DNA from: Corynebacterium yudongzhengii
Lineage (GTDB): Bacteria; Actinomycetota; Actinomycetes; Mycobacteriales; Mycobacteriaceae
DNA length: 64,000 nt
Assembly: GCF_003065405.1 (NCBI RefSeq)
Contig: NZ_CP026947.1
Span: forward strand, 1,364,001 to 1,428,000
Direction: 5' to 3'
The translations under genes and the position numbers were made by a program. Below are positions 15,382 through 24,722 of the stretch, piece by piece (within the stretch, counting starts at the first letter, position 1; each line of letters opens with the position of its first letter). The notes beneath the pieces are model-generated. The model did not search any database, was not told the origin of the DNA, and saw nothing but the letters and a program-made list of their open reading frames with translations.

Positions 15382-17493
15382 TTAGCTTTTATCGAGGAAC
15401 GCACGCGCGTCCTGCGTGATGTCCGAGACCAGGTGGATGGCCAGCTCGCGGTCGCGCTGCACCAGTTCGGCGGCATCGGCGTTGGCGCGTTCGATGAGCG
15501 CGTAGTCGTCGAGAAGGTTGAGCAGCTTCACGCTGCGGCGCGTGCCGGACTGGCTCACCCCCAACACGTCGCCCTCCTGGCGTTGGGCGAGATCCAGGTT
15601 GGCGAGTTCGAAGCCGTCGCTGGTGGCCGCCACCGCGGCGACGCGCTCGAGGGCGGGGCTGCCTTCGTCGGCAAGCGTGTGAAGCAAACAGAGCGAGGCG
15701 TGGCCGCCGCGACCGACGCGCCCGCGCAGCTGGTGCAGCTGGCTCACCCCGAAGTTTTCGGCTTCGCGGATGTACATGACGGTGGCGTTCGGGACGTCGA
15801 CGCCGACCTCGATGACCGTGGTGGACACCAGGATGTCGACGCCGCCGCGCGCGAAGTCGTCCATGACGCGGTCTTTCTCCTCGCCGGGAAGGCGCCCGTG
15901 CAGAAGCCCGACGCTGAGATCCGGGAAGCGCTCGGTAGACAGGTAGGCGAAGACCTCTTCTACTCCCCCGTCGCCCTCGATGCGCGGGCAGACGACGTAG
16001 GCCTGCCTGCCGGCGGCGATCTCCTCGGCGATGCGCTCCCAGGCGCGTTCGACCCACGCCGGGCGGGCCTCCGGCACGATCGCCGACTGGATCGGGCGGC
16101 GCCCGCCGGGCAGCTGCTTCAAGGTGGAGACCTCGAGATCGCCGAAGACCGTCATGGCGATGGTGCGCGGGATCGGGGTGGCGGTCATGACCAAAAGGTG
16201 CGGGGTCAGCCCGTTTGCGCCCTTGTCGCGCAGCTGATCGCGCTGCTCGACGCCGAAGCGGTGCTGCTCGTCGACAACCACCATCCCGAGGTCGAAGAAG
16301 TCGACCGTGTCCTGGATGAGCGCGTGCGTGCCCACGACGATGTCCACCTGCCCGGAGACGATATCCAGCAGGACCTGGCGCTTGCGCGCGGTGGTCATGG
16401 ACCCGGTGAGTGCTACCACCGTCGCGCTCACCCCGGCGGCGGCGATCGTGGTGGTCAGCGAGCGGGCGTGCTGGACGGCGAGCACCTCGGTGGGCACCAG
16501 CATGGCGCACTGGTGGCCGTTGTCGACGGCGCGCAGCATCGCCAGAAGCGCCACGATGGTCTTGCCGGAGCCAACCTCGCCCTGCAGCAGCCGGCTCATG
16601 GGATGGGCTTCGGCGAGGTCGCGGTCGATCTCGGCCAAGACCTGCTGCTGGCCGTCGGTGAGCGGAAAAGGCAGGCTATCCATGAGGTGTTGCCGGTGCC
16701 CGTCGGGTTTCTCGGCGAGTACGGGAGCGCGGCGCTCCCAGTGGTCGTGGCGGCGCAGCGCCATCACCAGCGCCAGGCCGAGGGCCTCGTTGTATTTCAT
16801 GCGGCTTATCGACGCCGCCGGCCCCGCCTCGGGCGGGCGGTGGATGCCGCGGAGGGCGGCGTCGAAACCCGGCATGTCGCGCGGTGGCTGATCCAGCGGC
16901 TCCGGGATCTCGGCGAGGGTGTCGAGGATCTCCCAGATAGCGCCCATGATCCGCCAGGTGCTGAAGTTCTTGGTCGCCGGGTAGACGGGCATGTAGTCCT
17001 GGGCGCCGAGGAGGTCGCTGAGCGCGCCGTAGTCGGCCAGCGCTTTGAGCGAGCCGGTTCCCTGGCCTTTGCCGGAGGCATCGAGGACGAAGAAGTCCGG
17101 GTGCTGCAGCTGCGGCAGGCCCCGGAAGTAGGTGATTTTGCCGCTGAAGATCGCCACCGTGTCGGGTTTTAAGGCGCGCGCGGCGTAGTGCGAGTTGAAG
17201 AAAGACGCCGGCACGCTCATGCCGGAGTCGTCGACGATGTCGAAGCGGTTGATGAACTTCTTCGCGGATTTCCTTATCGGCGGATGCACGTTGACGACGG
17301 TGCCGACGAACGTGACTACCTCCCCGCTGTCCGCCCCGTCGAGCCCGGTGAGGTCCCCGTGACGACGATAGCGGCGCGGGTAGTGCTCTAAAAGCTCCTG
17401 GCAGGTGGTGTAGCCGAAGGCGCGCTTGATCGCCCGCGCCTCCTTGGCGGGCAGGACTGCCTTAAGGGCACGGTCGTCGCTGTAGCCCAGCAC
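15382..17493 (-). CDS. recG: ATP-dependent DNA helicase RecG
   Basis: A 703-residue superfamily-2 helicase that remodels stalled forks and Holliday junctions. The N-terminal wedge/OB region spans about 1-250. Helicase motifs follow: LLQGEVGSGKTIVAL (motif I, about 300), DEQHRFGVEQR (II; RecG typically has DEQHRFG), VMTATPIPRT (III) and QLRGRVGRGGHASLC (VI). The start is GTG, 3 bp after the stop of the DAK2 gene. Length is normal. Confidence 0.96.
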   Translation of the reverse strand: MLGYSDDRALKAVLPAKEARAIKRAFGYTTCQELLEHYPRRYRRHGDLTGLDGADSGEVVTFVGTVVNVHPPIRKSAKKFINRFDIVDDSGMSVPASFFNSHYAARALKPDTVAIFSGKITYFRGLPQLQHPDFFVLDASGKGQGTGSLKALADYGALSDLLGAQDYMPVYPATKNFSTWRIMGAIWEILDTLAEIPEPLDQPPRDMPGFDAALRGIHRPPEAGPAASISRMKYNEALGLALVMALRRHDHWERRAPVLAEKPDGHRQHLMDSLPFPLTDGQQQVLAEIDRDLAEAHPMSRLLQGEVGSGKTIVALLAMLRAVDNGHQCAMLVPTEVLAVQHARSLTTTIAAAGVSATVVALTGSMTTARKRQVLLDIVSGQVDIVVGTHALIQDTVDFFDLGMVVVDEQHRFGVEQRDQLRDKGANGLTPHLLVMTATPIPRTIAMTVFGDLEVSTLKQLPGGRRPIQSAIVPEARPAWVERAWERIAEEIAAGRQAYVVCPRIEGDGGVEEVFAYLSTERFPDLSVGLLHGRLPGEEKDRVMDDFARGGVDILVSTTVIEVGVDVPNATVMYIREAENFGVSQLHQLRGRVGRGGHASLCLLHTLADEGSPALERVAAVAATSDGFELANLDLAQRQEGDVLGVSQSGTRRSVKLLNLLDDYALIERANADAAELVQRDRELAIHLVSDITQDARAFLDKS

Positions 17494-17496
17494 GCG

Positions 17497-19080
17497 CTAC
17501 TCCACCCCGATCTCGGCGACCAGCCCGGTCGCGGTGAGCCCGGTGCCGTCGAAGACCATGACGTCGGCACCTAGGGCCTCGGAGAGCTTTTCGCCGTCGA
17601 GCGGTTCGACGGTGAGCACCGTGACCTGCTCGCCGCCGGATTCCAAGAGGCGGTGCGCGGCGCGTTCGACGGCCTCGGCGACGGATTCGGCCACGACGAC
17701 GATCTCGCCGAGCACCTCGACTAGGATGTCGCCGCGCGCGCAAGGCCCGGCGGCGGTCAAAGCGGCGCGTTCGGCGCGCACGACGGTGGCGGTGCGCATC
17801 GCCGCGGCCGCCTCGCTCATGGCGTAGGACGTCGTCGCCAGCGGTTCTTCCGGGGTGTGCATGCCGACGGCCGCGATCCCCGAGACCAGCCGGGAGGTGG
17901 GCAGCAGCGTGATCGACTGCTCGAAGGCGTGGGTGGCGTTATCCACCGCGACGAGCTGACGCCGGCTCAGAAGCCCGTTCGGCAGCAGCACGATCTCGCC
18001 GGCCCGGGTGCGACGGATGAGCGAGAGCACCGCGCCGACGGGGTCGTCCTCCCCGTCACTGCCGGTGCCGGCGACCTCGATGACCTCGGCGCCGGCAGTG
18101 CGGTAGAGATCGGCGACCGCCCCGGGCGGGGTCAGGGCGAGCAGCAGGCGCTCGGGTTTTTCGGTGTGGACGACAGGCGTATCGGGAAGCACCTCGATGC
18201 GCAGGTTGGATACCGCGCCGCGCTGGAAGGCAGTTTCGATGACCTGGCCGGCGATGAGCGAGTGGATGTGGAAGGTGGCCTCGCCCTCGCCGCGGGCCAC
18301 GGTGAGCGAGTCGCCGAACTCGGCGAGCTCGCTTTCCAGCTGGGACACGGTGTTCTCGTCGGCGGTGAAGAGGAACATGACCTCGAGGTTCGCCGGCTGG
18401 GCGTGCTCGCTGGCGGCGGGGGCCACCGAGTGCGGGTCGGGCGCATCGGGGGAGCTGCCTAACACCTCGGCGTAGAAGGTCTCCAGCAAGATGACCAGGC
18501 CAGCTCCTCCGGCGTCGACCACGCCGGCCTCGCGCAGCACCGCCAGCTGCGAGGGGGTGTTCGCCAGCGCCGTGCGGGCGGCGTCGACGGCGGCGGAGAC
18601 GACGGTGGTGAGCTCGCCGCCGTCGTCACGCGCGTCTTGGGCGGCGACGGTCGCGGCGCGCAACACGGTGACGACGGTGCCCTCGACCGGCTCGCTGATC
18701 GCCTTATCGACGAGCCCCACCGCGATGGCCAGCGCATCCGCGAAGGTCGACGCGGTGAACTCGCCGGCGTCGACGGCTTGGTCAATACCGCGCAGCACCT
18801 GCGATAACACCACGCCCGAGTTGCCGCGGGCACCGCGGATGCTGCCGGTGGCCAGGGCGCGCACGACGGCCGCGAGCTCCTCGGCCTCTGCGGGATCCAA
18901 GGCATCGACCTCGGCGAGCGCGGCTTCCATGGTGTGCATCATGTTCGAGCCGGTATCCGCGTCCGGGACCGGGAAGACGTTCAGCGCGTTGATTTCGGAG
19001 CGCCGATCGCCCAGTTCGGCGACCACGCGCTGCGTCCAACGACGCAGATGCGTACCGGTCAGCGGGGCCAGAGTTGTCAT
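17497..19080 (-). CDS. DAK2-domain protein (FakA/YloV-like fatty acid kinase)
   Basis: A 527-residue protein with an N-terminal Dha-kinase L-type (DAK2) ATP-binding domain: NVFPVPDADTGSNM (Asp residues for Mg-ATP, about 35-48) and GARGNSGVVLSQVL (about 82-95). A central linker region and a C-terminal DegV-linked domain follow, as in FakA/YloV. In Firmicutes FakA phosphorylates exogenous fatty acids held by FakB (DegV). No degV gene is in this window. Position directly before recG is widely conserved. It is the third gene of the thiL operon. Confidence 0.88.
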   Translation of the reverse strand: MTTLAPLTGTHLRRWTQRVVAELGDRRSEINALNVFPVPDADTGSNMMHTMEAALAEVDALDPAEAEELAAVVRALATGSIRGARGNSGVVLSQVLRGIDQAVDAGEFTASTFADALAIAVGLVDKAISEPVEGTVVTVLRAATVAAQDARDDGGELTTVVSAAVDAARTALANTPSQLAVLREAGVVDAGGAGLVILLETFYAEVLGSSPDAPDPHSVAPAASEHAQPANLEVMFLFTADENTVSQLESELAEFGDSLTVARGEGEATFHIHSLIAGQVIETAFQRGAVSNLRIEVLPDTPVVHTEKPERLLLALTPPGAVADLYRTAGAEVIEVAGTGSDGEDDPVGAVLSLIRRTRAGEIVLLPNGLLSRRQLVAVDNATHAFEQSITLLPTSRLVSGIAAVGMHTPEEPLATTSYAMSEAAAAMRTATVVRAERAALTAAGPCARGDILVEVLGEIVVVAESVAEAVERAAHRLLESGGEQVTVLTVEPLDGEKLSEALGADVMVFDGTGLTATGLVAEIGVE

Positions 19081-19087
19081 AGTGCAC

Positions 19088-19738
19088 CTATCTTAGTGAA
19101 GACCAGTCGACGGGTTCGCCTCCCTGTGCCTTCAGCGCCTCATTGGCTCGGGAGAAGGGCCGCGAGCCGAAGAAGCCCTTATTGGCAGACAGCGGCGAAG
19201 GGTGCGGGGATTCGATGCGCGGGGTATCGCCCAAAAAGCGGGCGGCGGTTTGGGCGTCGCGGCCCCACAGGATGGCCACGAGCGGAAGACCACGCTGAGC
19301 TAGCGCCCGGATCGCGACCTCCGTGACCTTCTCCCAGCCCCGGTTGCGATGCGACGCCGGGTTGCCCGGGCGCACGGTGAGCACCCGGTTGAGCAGGAGC
19401 ACGCCCTGGGTGGACCAGCCGGTGAGGTCGCCGTCGTCACGCGGAGGGATGCCGAGGTCATCTTGGAGCTCGCGGTAGATGTTCACCAGGGAGCGCGGCG
19501 GGGCCACCCCCGGCTGGGTGGAAAAGCTCAAGCCCATCGGATGGCCCGGGGTGGGATAGGGATCCTGGCCGACGATTAAGACCTTGACGTCGTCGAAGGG
19601 GTCCTGGAAGGCGCGCAGGATGTCCTTGCCGGCCGGTAAGAAGGCGGGCTCGGCGCGGAGGAAGTCGCCGAGTTTGTGGATGGTGTCTTCGACCTCGGCG
19701 AGTACGGGCTGCCAGGTCTCGTGTACCGGAAGTGCCAT
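19088..19738 (-). CDS. ung: uracil-DNA glycosylase
   Basis: A 216-residue family-1 UDG that removes uracil from DNA. The catalytic water-activating loop is [18 protein letters not shown] (motif GQDPYH, with Pro in place of the usual His), and the DNA-binding loop near the C-terminus is [10 protein letters not shown] (HPSPLS). LLLNRVLTV matches the LLLNxxLTV motif. The ATG at 19738 follows the thiL stop by 5 bp. The GQDPYP variant is a small departure from the common GQDPYH. Confidence 0.95.
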   Translation of the reverse strand: MALPVHETWQPVLAEVEDTIHKLGDFLRAEPAFLPAGKDILRAFQDPFDDVKVLIVGQDPYPTPGHPMGLSFSTQPGVAPPRSLVNIYRELQDDLGIPPRDDGDLTGWSTQGVLLLNRVLTVRPGNPASHRNRGWEKVTEVAIRALAQRGLPLVAILWGRDAQTAARFLGDTPRIESPHPSPLSANKGFFGSRPFSRANEALKAQGGEPVDWSSLR

Positions 19739-19743
19739 GGTTT

Positions 19744-20706
19744 CTAGAAACTCTCCCACCCTGTGACGTGCGCGGGTTTCTCGCCGGCGACGGTGACCTC
19801 CCGCGATCTGGTGACCTTTCCGATGGTACGAAACCCCGATGGCGCCGGCCCGCTGGTGGTGGCCAAAAGAGTGTGGTCCTCGCCGCCGCTGAGCACCCAC
19901 GACCAGGGGTCGACATCGAGGAGCTCGCCGGCCTCGATGAGCAGCGGGCCGGGGGCGATGGCGTCTTTCTCGAGGTCGATGCCCACCTGGGAGGCCCGGG
20001 CGATGGCGCCGAGGTCGACAACGAGCCCGTCCGAGTTATCCGTCATCGAGGTCACCCCGGCCGAACGGGCCACCACCCCGCGCCCGGCCGACAGCGTCGG
20101 TGCGCAGTGCGCCTCAACGAGGGGATCCAGATGCTCCGGCACGCCCGCGCGCCCGAAGCGCTCGAGCAGGGCGTAGCCGGCGGCCGAATGCCCGATGAGC
20201 CCATTGGCGACGACCTTCTGGCCCGCCCGCGCCCGATCCAGGGTAAGCGCCGGGCGGTTGCCGCCGAGCTCGCCGATCGCCGCGACGGAGACGACCAGCC
20301 GCTCGCTCTGGGTGACATCCCCGCCGACGAGCTCCGCGGCGAACTCGCTGACGGACTCGTCGATGCCCATCGCCAGGCGGCGGAGGAACTCCACTGGCAG
20401 ATCGGGCGGGGCGGCCAGGGCGAGAAGCGCGGAGATGGGGCGCGCGCCCATGGCCTCGATATCGGCGAAGTTCGCGGTGATCGCCTTCTTGCCGACCTCC
20501 TCCGGCGTCGACCAATCCCGCCGGAAGTGCCGGCCTTCGATGAGCATGTCCGTCGTCGCCACGGTGCGCGAGTTCGGGGAGGCATGCGATAAAACGGCGG
20601 CGTCGTCGCCGTTGCGGGTACTCGGCGCGGCGCCGACGATTTCGGCGATGACGGCTTTCTCGCCGATTTCGCCGACGGTCACCTCTAAGTGCGAGGACGG
20701 ATTCAC
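19744..20706 (-). CDS. thiL: thiamine-monophosphate kinase
   Basis: A 320-residue AIR-synthase-like kinase that phosphorylates thiamine monophosphate to the diphosphate. Metal- and ATP-binding marks: NGDDAAVL near residue 32, [11 protein letters not shown] (about 51-61), [11 protein letters not shown] (about 80), [10 protein letters not shown] (about 125), [12 protein letters not shown] (about 225) and [12 protein letters not shown] (about 270). GTG start. First gene of the long minus-strand operon; its promoter region is shared with the divergent DUF3515 gene, only 32 bp away. Confidence 0.95.
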   Translation of the reverse strand: MNPSSHLEVTVGEIGEKAVIAEIVGAAPSTRNGDDAAVLSHASPNSRTVATTDMLIEGRHFRRDWSTPEEVGKKAITANFADIEAMGARPISALLALAAPPDLPVEFLRRLAMGIDESVSEFAAELVGGDVTQSERLVVSVAAIGELGGNRPALTLDRARAGQKVVANGLIGHSAAGYALLERFGRAGVPEHLDPLVEAHCAPTLSAGRGVVARSAGVTSMTDNSDGLVVDLGAIARASQVGIDLEKDAIAPGPLLIEAGELLDVDPWSWVLSGGEDHTLLATTSGPAPSGFRTIGKVTRSREVTVAGEKPAHVTGWESF

Positions 20707-20724
20707 GCGGAAGACGCCTTTCGA

Positions 20725-20730
20725 TAGACT
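20725..20730 (+). promoter_or_regulatory. -10 box TAGACT of a leaderless DUF3515 transcript
   Basis: TAGACT stands 8 bases before the ATG at 20739 with no ribosome site between, so translation most likely begins at the first transcribed codon. The same 32-bp gap must also carry thiL expression signals. Confidence 0.55.
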
Positions 20731-20738
20731 GACTGGTC

Positions 20739-21692
20739 ATGAGTTCGACTGCCAGGAGTTCGACTGCTGTTCCTCAATTTAACCGCACGCTGATCTACAT
20801 CAGCCTCGGGATAGCGGTTGTGTTCATCGTGGCAGTACTCGTCGGTGCTCGCATCATCTCCGAGCAGGCGGGCGACCAGCCCGTCGCCATGAGCGACCTA
20901 CCCGCCCCGGAAGCCGACTCCCAGGAATGCAGCGAGCTTATCTCTCAGCTTCCCGACGAGCTGCTCGGCCATGACCGCGCCGAGATCGCCGAGCCCGCCC
21001 CCGCCGGCGCCGCCGCCTGGCAGAGCAGCTCGCTCGAGCGCATCACCCTGCGCTGCGGCATCGACCTGCCATTCCAGTACACGGAGTACGCCTCCACACA
21101 CGACATCGACGGGGTGGAGTGGTTGCGTGTCGACGACATGACCCCCGAATCCGACATGTCCACCTGGTACGCGGTCGACCGCTCCCCCGTCGTCGCCGTC
21201 ACCGCTGATGGGCGAGCGCTCGACGGCGCGGACAACCCAGTCGAGGATCTCGGTGGGGTCGTCGGCGAGCTGCCCGAGCACAACCACGACCCGCACCCCG
21301 CGCCGCTGAGCGAACTGGAGCCAGCTGCTGAGGATGCGTCGGATGCATGTCGGTCCTTGGGCACCGAGCTTCCCGACATCCTCGCCGACGGCTGGACCCA
21401 CGCCACCACCTCCCAAGGTGATACCGCCGTATGGGCCAACGAAGGTGCCGAACCGATCGTCGTGCGCTGCGGTGTCGCTCCCCCGCCGAACTACCAGCCC
21501 GGCGAGCAGCTCACCCAGATCGACGACATCCCCTGGTTCGAAGACGAACGCCTCGTCAACGGATCCACCGCGTCCTACTGGTACGCGCTCGGCCGGGAGA
21601 CCGACATCGCGGTGAGCGTGCCACAGTCGGCCGCCTCGGAGGCGTTGCCGGCCTTAGGCAGCGCTATCACCGCGGCGACCGAGGAGCAGTAG
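20739..21692 (+). CDS. DUF3515 membrane-anchored protein with duplicated domain
   Basis: A 317-residue protein with one membrane helix (about 17-38) followed by an extracytoplasmic part. The external part contains the DUF3515 pattern twice: first CSELISQLPDELLG ... ITLRCGID ... VEWLRVDD ... STWYAVDRS, then CRSLGTELPDILADG ... IVVRCGVA ... IPWFEDE ... ASYWYALGR. Ordinary members have one copy and about 150-190 residues, so this is an internal duplication. Each copy keeps its two Cys. Position next to thiL is conserved in actinobacteria. Function is unknown. Confidence 0.8.
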   Translation: MSSTARSSTAVPQFNRTLIYISLGIAVVFIVAVLVGARIISEQAGDQPVAMSDLPAPEADSQECSELISQLPDELLGHDRAEIAEPAPAGAAAWQSSSLERITLRCGIDLPFQYTEYASTHDIDGVEWLRVDDMTPESDMSTWYAVDRSPVVAVTADGRALDGADNPVEDLGGVVGELPEHNHDPHPAPLSELEPAAEDASDACRSLGTELPDILADGWTHATTSQGDTAVWANEGAEPIVVRCGVAPPPNYQPGEQLTQIDDIPWFEDERLVNGSTASYWYALGRETDIAVSVPQSAASEALPALGSAITAATEEQ

Positions 21693-21744
21693 GGGCAGGT
21701 TTGGTTCTGGCGTGGGCTTGCGGGGTTTGCGGGGTTTGCTGTGA

Positions 21745-21818
21745 GGTCGAAAGGAGTCCGTCGAAAGGAGGGGTGGTTTCGACCGTCTGGGACTCGTTTC
21801 TGGGGTAGTCGTTTCGAC
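21745..21818. repeat. palindromic intergenic repeat family A, copy 1 (partial)
   Basis: Contains GGTCGAAAGGAG, a second TCGAAAGGAGG and GGTTTCGACCG, the building blocks of the other copies, but lacks the outer CTAACGCTGG arm. Confidence 0.6.
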
Positions 21819-21908
21819 CGGGCGTTCGAACGCGGTAACGCTGCATGGCTGTTAGGGAGACTGGCGTTCTGAGGGTCCGCTTTTCTGTACGGTTTGACGC
21901 TGCTACTG

Positions 21909-22014
21909 CACAAAGGCTTAAAGGAAGATGCTTGTAGGGCGCATCCTACAAGGTTTTGTGCAAGAAAATGGCCCGATTTTGCGTCCTTCAAGGTTCTTCC
22001 TTCAAGCATTTGCG
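21909..22014. repeat. long-stem inverted repeat family B, copy 1
   Basis: About 106 bp. The outer arms CACAAAGGCTTAAAGGAAGA and TCTTCCTTCAAGCATTTGCG pair with a few mismatches, and an inner hairpin CTTGTAGG/CCTACAAG is perfect. It is about 85% identical by eye to the copy at 37384. Confidence 0.75.
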
Positions 22015-22081
22015 TTCGAACGGCCCAGGAGGCCATAAAGTCGGCCGCCGCCGAGGTTGGGTGCCCGTATACGCATGCCGC

Positions 22082-22184
22082 GCTAACGCTGGTCGAAATC
22101 ACCCTCATAGAAAGGGCTCTCGCGCGGTCGAAATCAGCACTCCTTTAGGGATCCCTGTTTTCGACCAGCGCAAGCGCACTATGG
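22082..22184. repeat. palindromic intergenic repeat family A, copy 2
   Basis: Starts GCTAACGCTGGTCGAAATC and ends TTTTCGACCAGCGCAAGCGC then ACTATGG; the outer arms pair (CGCTGGTCGAAA with TTTCGACCAGCG). Confidence 0.75.
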
Positions 22185-22312
22185 CTGCCAACGGCGCGAA
22201 GACTCTGGCAAACCCCGGCTACGTTAAGGACGAGGCTGATGGGACAAACGGGACTGATGAAACAGCCATACCCCAACACTGCATGAGCAAACCGGCCGAA
22301 ACCGCATGAAGC

Positions 22313-22413
22313 CCTAACGCTGGTCGAAAGGAGGTAGTCGAAAGGAAGCGCCCTTTCGACCGCGCACCACTCCTTTCGGAGCACCTCCTTTCGACCAGCA
22401 CAAGCGCACTATG
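22313..22413. repeat. palindromic intergenic repeat family A, copy 3
   Basis: CCTAACGCTGGTCGAAAGGA at the left, CTCCTTTCGACCAGCACAAG at the right. In this copy inner and outer arms all carry GGTCGAAAGG/CCTTTCGACC. Confidence 0.75.
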
Positions 22414-22474
22414 ACCACTCAGCCTGAACCAGCCTGAATAGCACAGACCGGCAAACGCCAGCGAACCGAAACCG

Positions 22475-23572
22475 CTACCCCCGCGGTCGCAACGCTGAGT
22501 TGATGAGGGTGTCGAGGAGCGTCTCGTAGTCAACGCCGCTAGCAGCGAACATCTGCGGGTACATCGAGATCGGGGTGAACCCGGGCATGGTGTTGATCTC
22601 GTTCAGCACGGGCCCTTCGTCGGTGACGAAGAAGTCGACGCGCGCCAGGCCCTTGCAGTCGAGGGCGTGGAAGGTCTTGATCGCCAGGCGCTGGAGCTCG
22701 GCGATCGTCTCCTCCCCCACCTCGGCGGGGATGCTGGGGGTGACCACGTCGTCGAGGTATTTCGCCTCGAAGCCGTAGAAACCCTCGTCGGAGTCCTCGG
22801 TGCCGTTGAGCTGGGCGGGAAGGCTGGCTTCGATGCGTCCGTCGGGGTATTCGAGGACTCCGACCTCCACCTCGGCACCGTGGACCATGGCTTCGACGAT
22901 GACTTTGTCGTCGAAGCGGCGGGCGGTGGCGATGGCGTCGTCGAGATCCGCGGCGTCGGTGACCTTGGTGATGCCGATCGACGACCCGCCGCGCGCCGGC
23001 TTCACGAACACCGGGAGCCCCAAATGCTCGCGGTCTAAGGCGGAGAGGGATTCGTCGGCACGCAAGACCTTCTCTGGGGTAATCGGCAATCCTTCGGCGG
23101 CGGCAAGCTTCTTGGTGTACTCCTTGTCCATGCCCGCCGACGAGGAGAGCACGCCGGGGCCGACGTAGTTGACGCCGGCGAGTTCGAAGAGCCCCTGGAT
23201 GGTGCCGTCCTCGCCGTAGGGGCCGTGCAGGACGGGGAAGACGACGTCGACGATCGCGTGCGTACGGCCGGCGCTGACGTTGGTGATCTCGCCTTCGCGG
23301 TTGGGGTTGAGGCTGAGGGCGAGCTCGTCGCGAAGCTGCACGCTCGGCAGCTGGTCGCCGTGGGCGCGGAGCTTCTCGGGGTCGTCCTCCCCGACCGTCC
23401 AGACGCCGGATTCGGTGATACCGACCGGGACGACCTCGTAGCGCTCGCGGTCGAGGTGGGCCATGACCGCGCCGGCGGAGATGCACGAAATGGAGTGCTC
23501 ACTGCTGCGGCCGCCGTAGACGACGGCGACGCGGATCTTCGGGTTCTCGGTGGCGTTGGTATCGAAAGTCAC
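22475..23572 (-). CDS. ddl: D-alanine--D-alanine ligase
   Basis: A 365-residue ATP-grasp ligase that makes D-Ala-D-Ala for peptidoglycan. The N-terminal substrate motif is VVYGGRSSEHSIS (17-29), then VFPVLHGPYGEDGTIQG (about 112-128), KPARGGSSIGI (about 195) and LNEINTMPGFTPIS (about 330-343) with the Mg-binding Glu/Asn. GTG start. It follows gpsA by 21 bp, the usual gpsA-ddl operon. Length is normal. Confidence 0.96.
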   Translation of the reverse strand: MTFDTNATENPKIRVAVVYGGRSSEHSISCISAGAVMAHLDRERYEVVPVGITESGVWTVGEDDPEKLRAHGDQLPSVQLRDELALSLNPNREGEITNVSAGRTHAIVDVVFPVLHGPYGEDGTIQGLFELAGVNYVGPGVLSSSAGMDKEYTKKLAAAEGLPITPEKVLRADESLSALDREHLGLPVFVKPARGGSSIGITKVTDAADLDDAIATARRFDDKVIVEAMVHGAEVEVGVLEYPDGRIEASLPAQLNGTEDSDEGFYGFEAKYLDDVVTPSIPAEVGEETIAELQRLAIKTFHALDCKGLARVDFFVTDEGPVLNEINTMPGFTPISMYPQMFAASGVDYETLLDTLINSALRPRG

Positions 23573-23593
23573 GCTCGTGATCGTACCCGCCAG

Positions 23594-24592
23594 TCACTCC
23601 GACTTTTTGGACCGACCCATCAACTTCGCCACTGTTTCGGCAACTTCGAGGCCTTCGTGGCACACGGCGTAGACCGCGCGGGTAATCGGCATATCGACGC
23701 CGTTGGCCTGCGCCAGCCGACAGATCGACTGCGAGGAGATCACCCCCTCCGCGACCTGGCCGCGGGTGCCCTTTTTCGCCTCCTCCAGGCTGCGACCCGC
23801 ACCGAGGGCCTCGCCGAACGTGCGGTTGCGCGACAGCGACGACATGCAGGTGGCCACCAGATCCCCGATACCGGCGAGGCCGGCGAAGGTGCGCGGGTCG
23901 GCGCCAAGGGCCTCGCCCAAACGGGAGATCTCCGCCAGACCGCGCGTGATCACGGTGGCGGCGGTGTTGTCGCCGAGCCCGCGTCCGCGGGCCATGCCAC
24001 AGGCCAAAGCGATGACGTTCTTGCAGGCACCACCGATTTCCACACCCACGACGTCGGAGTTGGTATACGGCCGCAGATAGGGCGTGGCGGCGGCGGCTTG
24101 GACGAGCTTGGCGCGGTTTTCGTCCGGGCAGGCGATGACGGTGGCCGCAGGCTGCTCGGCGGCGATCTCGCGGGCCAGGTTCGGACCGCTGAGCACCGTG
24201 ATGCGCTCCGGAGAGACGTCAGTAACCTCCGCGATGACCTGGCTCATGCGCAGGTAGGTATCGGATTCGATGCCCTTGGAGATCGAGACCAAGGTGGTAT
24301 CGCCGTTGAGGTAGTTGCGCCAGGTCGCGAGGTTGTCGCGCAGCGTCTGGCTGGGCACGGCGAGCACCGCGAGATCGGCGCCGGATAGACACTCGCGTGC
24401 ATCCGTGGAGGTGACTATGGCCTCGGGCAACGTGACGTCGGGAAGATAATCCGGGTTGCGGTGGGTCTCGTTGAGGGCGTCGGCAAGCTCTGGCCTGCGG
24501 GCCCACAGACTTACCGCGTTGCCGGCATCGGCGAAGACCTTCGCGAGCGTGGTGCCCCACGCCCCGGCTCCCATCACTGCGACATCGACCAT
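23594..24592 (-). CDS. gpsA: NAD(P)-dependent glycerol-3-phosphate dehydrogenase
   Basis: A 332-residue enzyme that reduces dihydroxyacetone phosphate to sn-glycerol 3-phosphate for phospholipids. N-terminal nucleotide motif [16 protein letters not shown] (4-19); VSISKGIE (about 104); GPNLAREIA; the catalytic-lysine region [17 protein letters not shown] (about 190-206); and [14 protein letters not shown]. The ATG at 24592 matches the family N-terminus ([10 protein letters not shown]); a longer frame from 24772 is not supported. Divergent from the Nudix gene. Confidence 0.95.
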   Translation of the reverse strand: MVDVAVMGAGAWGTTLAKVFADAGNAVSLWARRPELADALNETHRNPDYLPDVTLPEAIVTSTDARECLSGADLAVLAVPSQTLRDNLATWRNYLNGDTTLVSISKGIESDTYLRMSQVIAEVTDVSPERITVLSGPNLAREIAAEQPAATVIACPDENRAKLVQAAAATPYLRPYTNSDVVGVEIGGACKNVIALACGMARGRGLGDNTAATVITRGLAEISRLGEALGADPRTFAGLAGIGDLVATCMSSLSRNRTFGEALGAGRSLEEAKKGTRGQVAEGVISSQSICRLAQANGVDMPITRAVYAVCHEGLEVAETVAKLMGRSKKSE

Positions 24593-24722
24593 GGTGATCG
24601 GCCAGCCTTTCGGGATCGTCGGTTGCGGGGGTGCGAGAGGCACCTCACCGCGTGCGTACCCGTCAACTATAGGGTATGGCGGTATCCTTCGGTACGGAAA
24701 GCCCAACGCGCAAAGGAGTGAC

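Larger units (their letters stand above)
21693..22474. other. 782-bp intergenic block filled with two repeat families
   Basis: No gene is supportable here. The block lies between convergent gene ends (DUF3515 and ddl) and holds three copies of the ~100-bp palindromic repeat (21745-21818, 22082-22184, 22313-22413) and one copy of the 107-bp long-stem repeat (21909-22014). Short ORFs here are translations of the repeats. Confidence 0.75.

Noticed and set aside
15331..17172. 613-codon plus-strand ORF opposite recG
   Set aside because: Shadow of recG, whose helicase motifs are complete on the minus strand.
22082..22148. Short peptides such as LVEITLIERALARSK read through several intergenic spots
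   Set aside because: They recur because they are translations of the family-A repeat, not conserved genes.
21693..22474. CRISPR array
   Set aside because: Repeats are long, internally palindromic, unevenly spaced and without uniform spacers; no cas genes are present.
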